Positions 33,595 to 42,535 of a DNA stretch of 59,516 nucleotides are shown one piece after another. The translations under genes were made by a program, and so were the position numbers. The stretch is from positions 1 to 59,516 of the forward strand of contig CAVGWA010000006.1 of assembly GCA_963632935.1 (NCBI GenBank). The letters are read 5' to 3'. The notes under the pieces were generated by a model. The model was not told the origin of the DNA and did no database searches. It saw only the letters and a list, made by a program, of their open reading frames with translations. Numbering within the stretch: the stretch's first letter is position 1; every line of letters begins with the position of its first letter. The stretch comes from Coprosoma sp963632935 (GTDB taxonomy: Bacteria; Bacillota_I; Bacilli_A; RF39; UBA660).

Positions 33595-34384
33595 ATTGGT
33601 TAAAAGAAGTATAATAAAAAAATTTAGACCTTTGATATGGCATAAATTTGTTAAAGCAATTAATGATTATGAATTAATTAAAGAAAATGATAGAATTGCA
33701 GTTTGTATTAGTGGTGGTAAAGATTCTTTTTTACTTGCTTTATGTTTAGATGAGTTAAAAAAACATGGTAAAATACCTTTTGAGTTAAAATTTATAGTTA
33801 TGAATCCTGGTTATACTGATGATGTTTTAAATAAAATTAAAAACAATTTAAAATTACTAAAAATAGATGCAATTATATTTGAAAGTCCAATTTTTGAAAT
33901 TGTTAGGAAAGAAAAAAATCCATGTTATTTATGTGCGAAAATGAGGCGTGGTTATTTATATAATTATGCAAAAAGTATTGGATGTAATAAAATAGCTTTG
34001 GGTCATCATTTCAATGATGCGACTGAGACTATTTTACTTAATATGATTTATAATGGAAGATATGCAGGAATGAGACCAAAATTGAAAAGCGATAATTTTG
34101 AAGGTATGGAATTGATTAGACCACTTTATTTAGTAAAAGAAGATGATATAATTGCTTGGAAAAATTATAATGAACTTTCTTTTATTGACTGTGCTTGTTT
34201 AGTTACTAAGAAAAAAATAGGAAAAAGAAAAGAAGTAAAAGATTTAGTAAAATATTTGAATCAAAATTATGAATTGGCTGATAGAAATATATTTAATTCA
34301 TTAAGCAATGTTAATTTAGATAAAGTTAATAATTATGAGATAAATGGTATTAAGAAATCATTTTTGTCTGATTATGACAAATAG
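33581..34384 (+). CDS. TtcA/TtuA-like tRNA thiolation enzyme (PP-loop ATPase)
   Basis: The 267-residue protein has the PP-loop SGGKDS at residues 44-49 and the signature LGHHFNDATETILLNMIYNGR. It also has three candidate iron-sulfur ligands: C115 and C118 in CYLC, and C204 or C206 in DCAC. TtcA (s2C32) and TtuA (s2T54) use one [4Fe-4S] cluster held by three cysteines, so a tRNA-thiolating role is likely. TilS lacks these cysteines. The exact nucleotide cannot be read. The start overlaps the ClpX-like gene, which may act with it. Confidence 0.82.
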   Translation: MKKDELVKRSIIKKFRPLIWHKFVKAINDYELIKENDRIAVCISGGKDSFLLALCLDELKKHGKIPFELKFIVMNPGYTDDVLNKIKNNLKLLKIDAIIFESPIFEIVRKEKNPCYLCAKMRRGYLYNYAKSIGCNKIALGHHFNDATETILLNMIYNGRYAGMRPKLKSDNFEGMELIRPLYLVKEDDIIAWKNYNELSFIDCACLVTKKKIGKRKEVKDLVKYLNQNYELADRNIFNSLSNVNLDKVNNYEINGIKKSFLSDYDK

Positions 34385-34396
34385 TGTAGAAGGTAA

Positions 34397-34425
34397 TTGA
34401 ATATTTAGTAAAAGTGTGCTACAAT
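34397..34425 (+). promoter_or_regulatory. promoter of the 6S-like RNA
   Basis: TTGAAT (34397-34402), 17-base spacer, TACAAT (34420-34425), placing the start at about 34432, where the closing stem of the RNA begins. Confidence 0.7.
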
Positions 34426-34431
34426 GTAATT

Positions 34432-34632
34432 GTCTAAAAGAAGAATACCGTTATGAAAAACCTTCTAAATAACGATATTGGGAATCTAATTTATAAATGG
34501 TGTCGAATACTTGTATTTATATAAGGATCCAAAAATTTATAATGTGATGCCCACCTGGCAGAACAGGTTTTAATTCGTTAGGTTTCTCTTTTGGACTTTG
34601 TTTGAAGCAGGGATATATTTCCTTGCTTTTTA
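34432..34632 (+). ncRNA. ssrS: structured non-coding RNA, probable 6S RNA
   Basis: A promoter and an intrinsic terminator frame about 200 bases with no open frame. The 5' end GTCTAAAAGA (34432-34441) pairs with TCTTTTGGAC (34587-34596), closing a long rod. A hairpin of ATACCGTTAT with ATAACGATAT lies on the 5' side. ACCTG/CAGGT (34553-34557 with 34564-34568) after TGCCC resembles the small hairpin on the 3' side of the 6S central bubble (CACCUU...CAAGG in E. coli). Size and layout fit 6S RNA, which binds the RNA polymerase housekeeping holoenzyme. It lies close to hisS-aspS, near where I recall B. subtilis 6S-1. No covariance search was possible. Confidence 0.62.
34606..34631 (+). terminator. 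intrinsic terminator of the 6S-like RNA
   Basis: An 8-bp stem with one G-U pair (34606-34613 with 34620-34627) followed by TTTT. Confidence 0.8.
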
Positions 34633-34634
34633 TA

Positions 34635-34663
34635 AAAAGAATTAGTTTTTCGCTAATTCTTTT
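34635..34663 (-). terminator. intrinsic terminator of rnhC
   Basis: A perfect 11-bp stem (34635-34645 with 34653-34663, 7-base loop). It is T-rich on the minus-strand exit and overlaps the last codons of rnhC. Confidence 0.8.
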
Positions 34664-35586
34664 ATTTGCTCTGTATTTTTAAAACTTATTTTTGCTATTT
34701 CATTTAAAATATTTTCACCGTATTTTTTTATAAGTATAGCTCCAATTTCATTAACTTTTTTTCCCGCACCTTTCGGTAAAATAACATTATATTTTTTAGA
34801 CATTTTATCAAACTCTTTTAAAAATATATATCTGCTTATTATAGCAGAGCAGGCAACTGATAAACATTGATCTTCTGCTTTAGTTATAAATGTTATATTT
34901 TTTTGAATTTTTGGGATATTTTTTAAATAATTATAATAGATATATTTTTCTGCGAATTGATCTACAACAATATAATCATAATCTTGATATTTTTCACTCA
35001 TTTGTAATAGTACTTTATTGTGAAGTACTGCTTTCATTGCATTCATATTTAAAATATCGTGTTTTTCATTATATTCTTTATTATTTATGGTCATAGTATA
35101 ATAAGGTATTTTTTTTATAATTTGAGGTGTTATTTTTAAAATTTGTTCATCGGTTAATTTTTTAGAATCTTTAACATTTAAACTTTCTAAAAATGGAATA
35201 TCATCTTTTTTTACATAAGATGCAGTTACGACAATAGGACCAAAATAATCACCAGTACCAACTTCATCAGAGCCTATTGTATTTTTAAAATATACATTTG
35301 ATTTGGTTATTTCTTTTTTTTTAGTTTCAGCATTTTTAATTTCTATTTTTTTATCAGGATTTAAATGTCTTTCAGTTTCTGACCAAATATTTGCATCTAT
35401 ATCCGCACTTATTCCTTGAAATAGGGCTTTTCCTGATTGATATAGTGTGACAGTAGTATCTGCTTCTTTTGCTTGAAAAATAGCATATGGGGGTGTTTTT
35501 TCTCTTTTTTTGTCTTCAAAATATTCTTCCATTTTTTTCATTGTGTTTTCACTTACTTTTAATGTAATTGTTTTTACCTTGTTCAC
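34642..35586 (-). CDS. rnhC: ribonuclease HIII
   Basis: RNase HIII removes RNA from RNA-DNA hybrids. The protein has the N-terminal TBP-like substrate-binding domain (about 1-85) and a catalytic domain with GSDEVGTGDYFGP (first acidic pair), VKDSKKLTDEQI and DYDYIVVDQF, the DEDE set of HIII. I move the start to GTG 35586 (314 residues) because AGGTGAT lies at 35592-35598; the ATG at 35601 overlaps that site. The same AGGTGATAAAAGTG arrangement starts rluD. It heads the conserved rnhC-cvpA-trxA neighbourhood on the opposite strand to cvpA. Confidence 0.95.
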   Translation of the reverse strand: MNKVKTITLKVSENTMKKMEEYFEDKKREKTPPYAIFQAKEADTTVTLYQSGKALFQGISADIDANIWSETERHLNPDKKIEIKNAETKKKEITKSNVYFKNTIGSDEVGTGDYFGPIVVTASYVKKDDIPFLESLNVKDSKKLTDEQILKITPQIIKKIPYYTMTINNKEYNEKHDILNMNAMKAVLHNKVLLQMSEKYQDYDYIVVDQFAEKYIYYNYLKNIPKIQKNITFITKAEDQCLSVACSAIISRYIFLKEFDKMSKKYNVILPKGAGKKVNEIGAILIKKYGENILNEIAKISFKNTEQIKELAKN

Positions 35587-35683
35587 TTTTATCACCTGCA
35601 TTCATTTTAACATATTTTGTTTTTTCAATAAAGACTTTTCTTTTTTTTAATGGTGTAATATAATTAGTACAAGGAGGATAAAA

Positions 35684-36394
35684 ATGAGTATAATTGATAT
35701 GAGTATTATTTTATTCCTTGTTTTAGGGGCTTTTATTGGTTTTAAACAAGGATTTACTAAAAGTGTCGTTAATTTTTTAGGTATAATTATAGTTATTATA
35801 TTTTCTTATTTGTTAAAAAATCCAGTAAGTGAAATTTTAATGAGCTTTGGTCCATTTTTTAATTTTGGTGGCATTATAAAAGGTATAACTGTTTTAAATA
35901 TTGCTTTATACGAAGTAGTTGCTTTTGCTTTAGTGTTTGGTATTTTAACTATTGTACTTAAAATTGTATTATTATCAACTGGTATATTAGAAACTATTTT
36001 AAAATTTACTGTTATTTTAGGTATTCCATCTAAAATATTAGGAGCCCTTGTTGGTATGCTTAGGCATTATGTTATTATATTTTTTACTTTATATTTAATT
36101 TCAATGCCAAACTTTGTAGACGTTAGTTTTATTAATAATTCTAATTTTAAAGGACCAATTCTTAAAAATACGCCAATTTTATCAAATATTGCTTCTTCTT
36201 CTTTAAAAGTATTAGATGAATTTAAAGGAATTAGTGATAAGTATACTGAAACAGAAAGTAATAATGAATTTAACTTAGAAACTTTAGATTTATTCTTAAA
36301 GTATAAAGTAGTTACTAAAAAAGAAGTTATGTATTTGGAAAAAAGTGGTAAAATAAAAATTAATGGAATAGAAAAAGTTTTAAATAAATATTAG
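35684..36394 (+). CDS. CvpA family membrane protein
   Basis: A 236-residue protein with four membrane helices in the first 150 residues. It opens with IIDMSIILFLVLGAFIGFKQGF, the CvpA/YshB pattern, and has a soluble C-terminal tail. YshB lies downstream of rnhC in B. subtilis too. The molecular role is poorly known (envelope maintenance, colicin V export in E. coli). AAGGAGG precedes the ATG. Confidence 0.88.
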   Translation: MSIIDMSIILFLVLGAFIGFKQGFTKSVVNFLGIIIVIIFSYLLKNPVSEILMSFGPFFNFGGIIKGITVLNIALYEVVAFALVFGILTIVLKIVLLSTGILETILKFTVILGIPSKILGALVGMLRHYVIIFFTLYLISMPNFVDVSFINNSNFKGPILKNTPILSNIASSSLKVLDEFKGISDKYTETESNNEFNLETLDLFLKYKVVTKKEVMYLEKSGKIKINGIEKVLNKY

Positions 36395-36409
36395 AAGGGA
36401 TTATGGTTT

Positions 36410-36706
36410 ATGGAAATAAAAGGAAATTTAGATAATTTTGATAATGAAATTAGTAAAGGAAATATTTTAGTAGATTTTTACGCTACTTGGTGTGGTCCTT
36501 GTAAAATGCTTTCTTTAGAACTTGATAAAATAAAAGATGATATTAAAATTATGAAAGTAGATATTGATGAGAACATGGAACTTTGTAAAAAATATGGTGT
36601 TATGAGCGTTCCTACATTAATATATTTTAAATCAAAAGATGATTTTAAAATAAATGTCGGATATATCTCTAGTGATGAAATTTTAACATTCGTTGATAAA
36701 ATGTAG
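36410..36706 (+). CDS. trxA: thioredoxin
   Basis: A 98-residue thioredoxin fold with ATWCGPCKML, redox cysteines C28 and C31, and the cis-proline in MSVPTLIYF. It reduces protein disulfides in the cytosol. It lies 15 bases after the CvpA gene, matching the Bacillus neighbourhood without polX and mutS2. No reductase gene is near. Confidence 0.93.
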   Translation: MEIKGNLDNFDNEISKGNILVDFYATWCGPCKMLSLELDKIKDDIKIMKVDIDENMELCKKYGVMSVPTLIYFKSKDDFKINVGYISSDEILTFVDKM

Positions 36707-36751
36707 CTAAATAGTTACATTTTTTGGTATAATATAAAGGGTGAAGGACAT

Positions 36752-37216
36752 ATGAAAAAAATTTCTATAATTGCATTTATAATAACGTTTTTAGATCAAA
36801 TTATAAAAATATCATTATTAAATTTTATTGATTTTGGTTATTCGATTTCGATTATTAAAAATTTTTTTTCAATTACTTTAATTGGTAATACTGGAGGAGC
36901 TTTTAGTATAATGAGTTCTAATACATTATTTTTAATTTTTATCTCTATTTTTGCTTTATTTTTTATTTATTTTTATTTAATAAAAAATCAAAATTTAAAC
37001 AATTATAATCAAATAACTTATGGTATTTTAATAGGTGGTGTATTAGGAAATTTAATTGATAGGCTTTGGCACATGCAAGTAATTGATTATTTGGATTTCA
37101 CAATATTTAATTATAATTTTCCAGTATTTAATTTAGCTGATATAGCTATTGTTATTTCTATTTTTTTAATAGGATTTGATATTATAAAAGGTGATAAAAG
37201 TGAACATAAAAGTTGA
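36752..37216 (+). CDS. lspA: lipoprotein signal peptidase
   Basis: LspA cuts prolipoproteins after lipid attachment. The 154-residue protein has four membrane helices. The catalytic aspartates are D103 in GNLIDRLW and D130 in FNLADIAI, and GNTGGAFS lies near residue 45. rluD overlaps its end by 17 bases, the usual lspA-rluD pair. Confidence 0.95.
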   Translation: MKKISIIAFIITFLDQIIKISLLNFIDFGYSISIIKNFFSITLIGNTGGAFSIMSSNTLFLIFISIFALFFIYFYLIKNQNLNNYNQITYGILIGGVLGNLIDRLWHMQVIDYLDFTIFNYNFPVFNLADIAIVISIFLIGFDIIKGDKSEHKS

Positions 37217-38075
37217 AAAAGATGAAATTAGATTAGATAATTTTTTAGCTTCTTATCTAGAGGTTAGTAGAAGTCAAGTTACTAAAATGATAAAAAATAA
37301 AGAAATATTAGTTAATGATAAATTAGTAAAACCTGGTTTTATGCTTAAGCAAGGTGATGATATTAATATAGATCATAACTATGATGATAATATAACTCCT
37401 GAAAAGATGAATTTAGATATTGTATATGAAGATGATGATGTTTTAGTTGTTAATAAGGCTAATGGCGTTGTTGTTCATCCAGGTGCGGGTAATAATCATG
37501 GAACTTTAGTTAATGGACTTATGTATCATACTAAATTAAGTGATATAAATGGTGATTCTCGTCCCGGAATTGTGCATAGAATCGATGCTTATACAACAGG
37601 GTTACTTATGATTGCTAAGAATAATAAAGCTCATGAGTTTTTAGCTAATGAACTTGCTTTAAAAAAAACATATAGAAAATATATCGCTTTAGTATGGGGC
37701 GTTATTTCAAATGATACTGGTTTAATAGATGCACCTATTGGAAGAAGCAAAAATGATAGAAAAAAAATGGCGGTAAGAGGCGATGGAAAAAAAGCAATTA
37801 CACATTTTAAGGTATTAGAAAGATATTCAAATGCGACTTTAATTGAATTAAAATTAGAAACAGGAAGAACCCATCAAATTAGAGTTCATATGGATTATAT
37901 TTCTCATCCTGTTGTTAATGATCCTGTATATGGTAATAGGAAATTATTTGATGAAACTGGTCAGTGTCTGCACGCTAAAGAATTAGGATTTACACATCCT
38001 AAAACACATGAATTCATGATGTTTCAAAGTGAACTGCCAGATTGTTTTTTAAATATATTAGATAAATTTAAGTAG
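37200..38075 (+). CDS. rluD: 23S rRNA pseudouridine synthase, RluD family
   Basis: The 291-residue enzyme has an S4 domain (RLDNFLASYLEVSRSQVTKMI) and the RluA-type core. The catalytic motif is HRIDAYTTG, where the aspartate is kept but the usual HRLDKDTSG is altered. The core ends in TGRTHQIRVHM. GTG 37200 is preferred because AGGTGAT lies just before it. The exact uridine targets are inferred from the family and its place next to lspA. Confidence 0.92.
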   Translation: MNIKVEKDEIRLDNFLASYLEVSRSQVTKMIKNKEILVNDKLVKPGFMLKQGDDINIDHNYDDNITPEKMNLDIVYEDDDVLVVNKANGVVVHPGAGNNHGTLVNGLMYHTKLSDINGDSRPGIVHRIDAYTTGLLMIAKNNKAHEFLANELALKKTYRKYIALVWGVISNDTGLIDAPIGRSKNDRKKMAVRGDGKKAITHFKVLERYSNATLIELKLETGRTHQIRVHMDYISHPVVNDPVYGNRKLFDETGQCLHAKELGFTHPKTHEFMMFQSELPDCFLNILDKFK

Positions 38076-38082
38076 GTGAATT

Positions 38083-39219
38083 ATGGAAGAGATAATAGTT
38101 AATGAAAAAGAAGAATTAGTAATGAAATTATTGCACTATTTTATTACTGAAAGGGGATATAATCCTGTTGTTATAAGGGGAGTTAAAGATGAAATATGGC
38201 TTGAAAATTTAAATGATGATTATAAAATTGTTCGTATTGTTTCGGGCTATATTCATAATAATGAACAATTTAAATTTGATTTATATAAAACTAAAAATTT
38301 ACTTAAATCAATAAAGAAAAAAACTTTATCATTTAAAATAAGTGCTTTAAGCATTTTTGTAAATTTAGGGGATAATGTTGATATAAATGAATTTTCAAAT
38401 AGTAATATTAAGTTTGCGAAAGTAGAAGATATTGAGGATTTAAAAAAATATAGATTTGTAATTGATGCATTTCCAGATATTACAAATGATATGGATTTTA
38501 AAGAAAAAGGATTAGAACTTTTTATTAAAATTACTGATGATATAAATAGAAAAAATGAAAATGATGCAAGAATGAATGAAGATATATTTAAACCTAAAAA
38601 ACCAATTGTTACATATGGTTTGATATTTATTAATGTTTTAATTTATTTATTATGCACGTTAAATAATAATTTAATTACTACCTTTGCTGTCAACAGATAT
38701 TTTATTACTAGTGGACAGTATTACAGATTAATTACAGGTATATTTTGTCATGCTAGTATATGGCATTTAGTATTTAATATGTATGCACTTTATATAATTG
38801 GTATGCAATTAGAAAGCTTTTTAGGAAAGTATAAATATTTAACTATTTATTTATTATCTGGTCTTTCAGGTAGCTTACTTTCAATTTTATTTAGTAGTAA
38901 TTATAGTGTAGGTGCTTCGGGTGCTATATTTGGTTTAATGGGTTCACTTTTATATTTTGGATATCATTATAGAGTATATTTGGATAGTGTTGTAAAATCT
39001 CAAATTATACCATTAATATTAATAAATTTAATTATTGGTTTTTCATTTACTGGAATCGATAATTTTGCTCATATTGGGGGATTAGTAGGTGGTATATTAT
39101 CCACAATGGCTGTGGGTGTTAAATATAAATCAACTAAATTTGAAATGATTAATGGAACTGTTATGTATTTAATTTATATATTTTTCTTAGTATATATGGT
39201 ATTTGTAAAAGGAATTTAA
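38083..39219 (+). CDS. rhomboid-family intramembrane serine protease
   Basis: The 378 residues have a cytosolic N-terminal domain (about 1-180) and a six- or seven-helix rhomboid core. The catalytic Ser279 lies in GASGAIFGLMG, the His330 in NFAHIGGLVGG, and HASIWHLVFNMYALY provides the oxyanion-side His/Asn. B. subtilis GluP/YqgP has a similar N-terminal domain, but its C-terminal TPR is missing here. Substrates are unknown. An AGGTGAATT site sets the ATG. Confidence 0.92.
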   Translation: MEEIIVNEKEELVMKLLHYFITERGYNPVVIRGVKDEIWLENLNDDYKIVRIVSGYIHNNEQFKFDLYKTKNLLKSIKKKTLSFKISALSIFVNLGDNVDINEFSNSNIKFAKVEDIEDLKKYRFVIDAFPDITNDMDFKEKGLELFIKITDDINRKNENDARMNEDIFKPKKPIVTYGLIFINVLIYLLCTLNNNLITTFAVNRYFITSGQYYRLITGIFCHASIWHLVFNMYALYIIGMQLESFLGKYKYLTIYLLSGLSGSLLSILFSSNYSVGASGAIFGLMGSLLYFGYHYRVYLDSVVKSQIIPLILINLIIGFSFTGIDNFAHIGGLVGGILSTMAVGVKYKSTKFEMINGTVMYLIYIFFLVYMVFVKGI

Positions 39220-39223
39220 ATAA

Positions 39224-39252
39224 AACCAAGGAATAAAACCTTGGTTATTTTT
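39224..39252. terminator. bidirectional terminator between rhomboid and FemAB genes
   Basis: A perfect 8-bp stem (39224-39231 with 39239-39246), A-rich before and T-rich after. It serves both convergent genes. Confidence 0.85.
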
Positions 39253-40489
39253 TAAACATAGAAAATCCAAATGAATTTTTATAAACGAAATATAATGGAG
39301 AGTTAGTTATTAATTCAAAATCACCAACATATTCAACTACATTCGCATGAAAATTCATTTTAAATTTATTTAATCCTTTATATTTGTTATTTAATTTATT
39401 AATATTAGATACACCGCCTAAATGAAATTTTTTATATCCTAATTTAGAATACCTTCCCATTAACTTCCAAATCATTAATTGTTTTGCTCCAAACTTTTTA
39501 TATTTTTCATCATATCCATCAATTGATAAATATACCTCATCTTGCCATTTGATGATTAATGCTGATGATGTAATAATTCCACTAGGGTATTGTTTTAAAT
39601 ATTTAGTTGCTTCAGCTAATTGATTTTTATATTTTACAACCATTTTATCAACAATTAATTTATCATTAATTAATTTATCAGTATTTCCTTTTTGACTAAT
39701 TAATTTATTACTTAGTTCAACACTTTTTAAATGATAATTATTATACATTTTTTGTGTATATTTTAAATATTCAGTTGTATCTAATTTACTATAATAAAAA
39801 TCAATTAAATTATCCTTACTGAAAAAATTATATAAATCTTTAAAATATTGTAAATTTCTTGGATATTTATTTTTTGTTTGTTCATATAGAATATTTAAAT
39901 CATCAATATTACCGTGATATACTTTTATACCATCTCTTACAGCTTTTCTTATTTTATTTCTGCAACTTCTATCAATGTTACCAAATAGTTTAATATAATT
40001 TAAATCCAAATTAATTATAGCTTCAAATCTAGGCTTTAAAGCTTCAAAATAATTATTATATCCTAAATGAAAATATCCTAGTTTTTTAAGTTTATCAAAA
40101 ATCATATCATAATTTTCATTACTATAAATTGTTTTCCCTTGCGAGTTATATATTTTTCTTGTTATCATTGGATTTATTTTAATTGCGACTATATCTCTTT
40201 TGCCGAGATATTTTTTAATTAATTTTGTAAAATTAGTAACTAAGTTATCATCTTGATAATCAATCAAAAATCCTCTTGGAGCAAGGGCATACTTAAATCC
40301 ATTTATTTTATATACTAAAATCATACTTGCAGCTTTTAATTCATCTCCATCCATAAGTCCTAAAAACATTGAATAATAATTTTGTTCATGCATTGTAAAG
40401 GCATAATATGGAGTTTGATAAAATGATGATGGTTTAAAATTTTTTGAAAATTCTAAAAATTCCGCATTTGTTAGTAATTTTATATGCAT
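39245..40489 (-). CDS. FemAB/MurM-type aminoacyltransferase
   Basis: FemABX enzymes add amino acids from aminoacyl-tRNA to the third residue of the wall peptide. The 414 residues show two GNAT-like subdomains (GFKYALAPRGFLIDYQ near 70, CRNKIRKAVRDGIKV near 180, YKKFHLGGVSNINK near 375). Between them lies the typical helical arm (about 240-300), seen in members that resemble seryl-tRNA synthetase. AGGAGGCAATT precedes the ATG. Which amino acid is transferred cannot be told. Confidence 0.88.
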   Translation of the reverse strand: MHIKLLTNAEFLEFSKNFKPSSFYQTPYYAFTMHEQNYYSMFLGLMDGDELKAASMILVYKINGFKYALAPRGFLIDYQDDNLVTNFTKLIKKYLGKRDIVAIKINPMITRKIYNSQGKTIYSNENYDMIFDKLKKLGYFHLGYNNYFEALKPRFEAIINLDLNYIKLFGNIDRSCRNKIRKAVRDGIKVYHGNIDDLNILYEQTKNKYPRNLQYFKDLYNFFSKDNLIDFYYSKLDTTEYLKYTQKMYNNYHLKSVELSNKLISQKGNTDKLINDKLIVDKMVVKYKNQLAEATKYLKQYPSGIITSSALIIKWQDEVYLSIDGYDEKYKKFGAKQLMIWKLMGRYSKLGYKKFHLGGVSNINKLNNKYKGLNKFKMNFHANVVEYVGDFELITNSPLYFVYKNSFGFSMFKK

Positions 40490-40580
40490 AATTGCCTCCT
40501 TTTTTTAATTGTAACATTTATATTTTAACATGTAAAATGAATATTTTAAATTAAATTTAATATAATTTAATGGTGATATT

Positions 40581-41477
40581 ATGAAAATAGGCATTCCCAG
40601 GAGTTTGTTTTATTACTATTATGGTGATGTTTGGAAAGATTATTTAGACTATTTAAATGTTGAATACATTATATCTCCTTTAACAAATAAAGAAATAATG
40701 GAAAAAGGTGAAAAAATAGCTAATGATGAGATGTGCCTTTCTTTAAAAAATTATTTAGGTCATATTGATTATTTAAAAGATAAATGTGACTGCATATTAG
40801 TTCCAAGAATAAGTAATTTTAATTCAAGCAATCAGATGTGCACTAATTTTTGGGCTAGTTATGATATTGTAAAAAATTTATTTGATATAAAAATATTACA
40901 TTATAATATAGATTTTGAAAAAAATTATTCAATAAAAAAAGCTTTTTACAATATAGGAAAGAACTTAAAAAAAACAAAATTACAAATTTACAAAGCGTAT
41001 AGATATACCATGAAAAATTATAAAAGAAGAAAGAAAAACAATCATGATAAAATGATAAATAAATTAAATAGCAAAAAAACAAAAATATTAATAATATCTC
41101 ATCCTTATAATTTATATGATGAAATGATAGGAAAAGATATTATTAAATATTTAAATAAAAATGATATTGAATTATTATATTCCGATAAATTTGATTATGA
41201 CATAACAAATAAATTAAGCAAAAAAATATCTAAAGATTTATATTTTAAAAGTAGTAAAGATAACTTAGGTTCTATTGTTTTATGTAATGATAGAATTGAT
41301 GGAATTATTTTTATTTCATCTTTTCCATGTGCCTTAGATAGCCTAGCTAATGAACTTGCTTTTAGAAAATTAAAAAAACCATATTTAAATCTAGTAATTG
41401 ATTCAAATACATCATTTGCCGGATTAGAAACAAGACTTGAAAGTTTTATTGATGTTTTAAAAGGAGTGAGATCATGA
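40581..41477 (+). CDS. COG3580-type subunit of a 2-hydroxyacyl-CoA dehydratase-like system
   Basis: The 298-residue protein starts KIGIPRSLFYYYYGDVWKDYL, the DUF2229/COG3580 opening related to HgdB/BcrC-type iron-sulfur subunits. Candidate ligands are C52 (ANDEMCLSLKNYLGH), C69/C71 (DKCDCILVPRI) and C87 (QMCTNFW). It is the first gene of an operon with overlapping ATGA junctions. In many Bacillota these parts are fused into one protein of about 1,400 residues; here they are separate. The substrate is unknown. Confidence 0.85.
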   Translation: MKIGIPRSLFYYYYGDVWKDYLDYLNVEYIISPLTNKEIMEKGEKIANDEMCLSLKNYLGHIDYLKDKCDCILVPRISNFNSSNQMCTNFWASYDIVKNLFDIKILHYNIDFEKNYSIKKAFYNIGKNLKKTKLQIYKAYRYTMKNYKRRKKNNHDKMINKLNSKKTKILIISHPYNLYDEMIGKDIIKYLNKNDIELLYSDKFDYDITNKLSKKISKDLYFKSSKDNLGSIVLCNDRIDGIIFISSFPCALDSLANELAFRKLKKPYLNLVIDSNTSFAGLETRLESFIDVLKGVRS

Positions 41478-42535
41478 AAATATCATTTCCCCACATGGGT
41501 GATTATTACATTCCAGCTAAATTTTTATTAAAGCACATTTTCAAAAATGCAGAAATTATGGTTGCTCCAAAAATAACGAATAAAACAGTTACCTTAGGTT
41601 CGAAATATTCTCCAGAATTTGTATGTACACCATTTAAATATACTTTAGGAACAATGATAGAAGCTTTAGAAAATAAAGCCGATATTTTAATTCAAATGGG
41701 TGGTGGTTGTAGGTATGGTTATTATAGTGAACTTCAAAATAAAATATTAAAAGATTTAAATTATGATTTTAAATTAATTAATCTAGTAACTGAAGGAAAA
41801 ACAAACATAATAAAGATAAATAAATTATTAAAACAAATAAATCCAAAATATTCTAAAATAAAAGCTATATATTATACATTTATTACCATTAAAATGATTA
41901 AATATATGGATAATATAGATGATTATATTAGACAAAATATTGGTTTTGAATTAGAAAAAGGATCATTTGAAAATTTAAAAAAAAGAATGCTTATATCATT
42001 TAGTAAAATAAAAAATTATAATCAATTAAAAAAGACATATAGATATTATTTAAAAAAATTTAAAAATATTAAAATACATAAACCAGATAATTGTTTGAAA
42101 ATAGGAATAATAGGTGAGTTATATACAATTATGGAACCATTTTCAAATTATTATTTAGAAAAAAATTTAGCTGATCACAATATAGAAATAAAAAGATTTA
42201 CAAATGTATATTATTTAATGAGACAAAAGAAAAAAGAATATAAAAAACTATTAAAATATTCCAAAGGTTATTTTAATTATTCTATGGGAGCAGATGCTTC
42301 TGATAATATTGCTAGGTGCAAATACCTTTGTGAAAATAATTATGATGGCATTATTCATATAAAATCATCTTTCTGCACGCCAGAGATAGGTGCGATGCCA
42401 ATTATTAATAAAATAGCAAATGAATATAAAAAACCAGTTTTATTTTTTTCGTTTGATTTAAATACATCGGAAACTGGAATACAAACAAGATTAGAAGCAT
42501 TTTATGATATGCTAGAAATGAGGAAAAATAAATGA
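41474..42535 (+). CDS. COG3581-type subunit of a 2-hydroxyacyl-CoA dehydratase-like system
   Basis: The 353-residue protein begins KISFPHMGDYYIPAKFLL, a COG3581 opening. Cysteines in SPEFVCTPFKYTLG, MGGGCRYGYY, RCKYLCENNYDG and KSSFCTPEIGAMP could hold an iron-sulfur cluster as in the dehydratase fold. The middle (about 125-200) is strongly basic and helical. The start overlaps gene one and the end overlaps the activator gene by four bases each, so the three form one unit. Confidence 0.85.
   Translation: MKISFPHMGDYYIPAKFLLKHIFKNAEIMVAPKITNKTVTLGSKYSPEFVCTPFKYTLGTMIEALENKADILIQMGGGCRYGYYSELQNKILKDLNYDFKLINLVTEGKTNIIKINKLLKQINPKYSKIKAIYYTFITIKMIKYMDNIDDYIRQNIGFELEKGSFENLKKRMLISFSKIKNYNQLKKTYRYYLKKFKNIKIHKPDNCLKIGIIGELYTIMEPFSNYYLEKNLADHNIEIKRFTNVYYLMRQKKKEYKKLLKYSKGYFNYSMGADASDNIARCKYLCENNYDGIIHIKSSFCTPEIGAMPIINKIANEYKKPVLFFSFDLNTSETGIQTRLEAFYDMLEMRKNK

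Noticed and set aside
34432..34632. T-box, tmRNA, RNase P or SRP RNA as the identity of the RNA
   Set aside because: No T-box GGTGG element, no tmRNA-like length or tag frame, none of the conserved RNase P core, and no SRP GGAA-type domain were seen.
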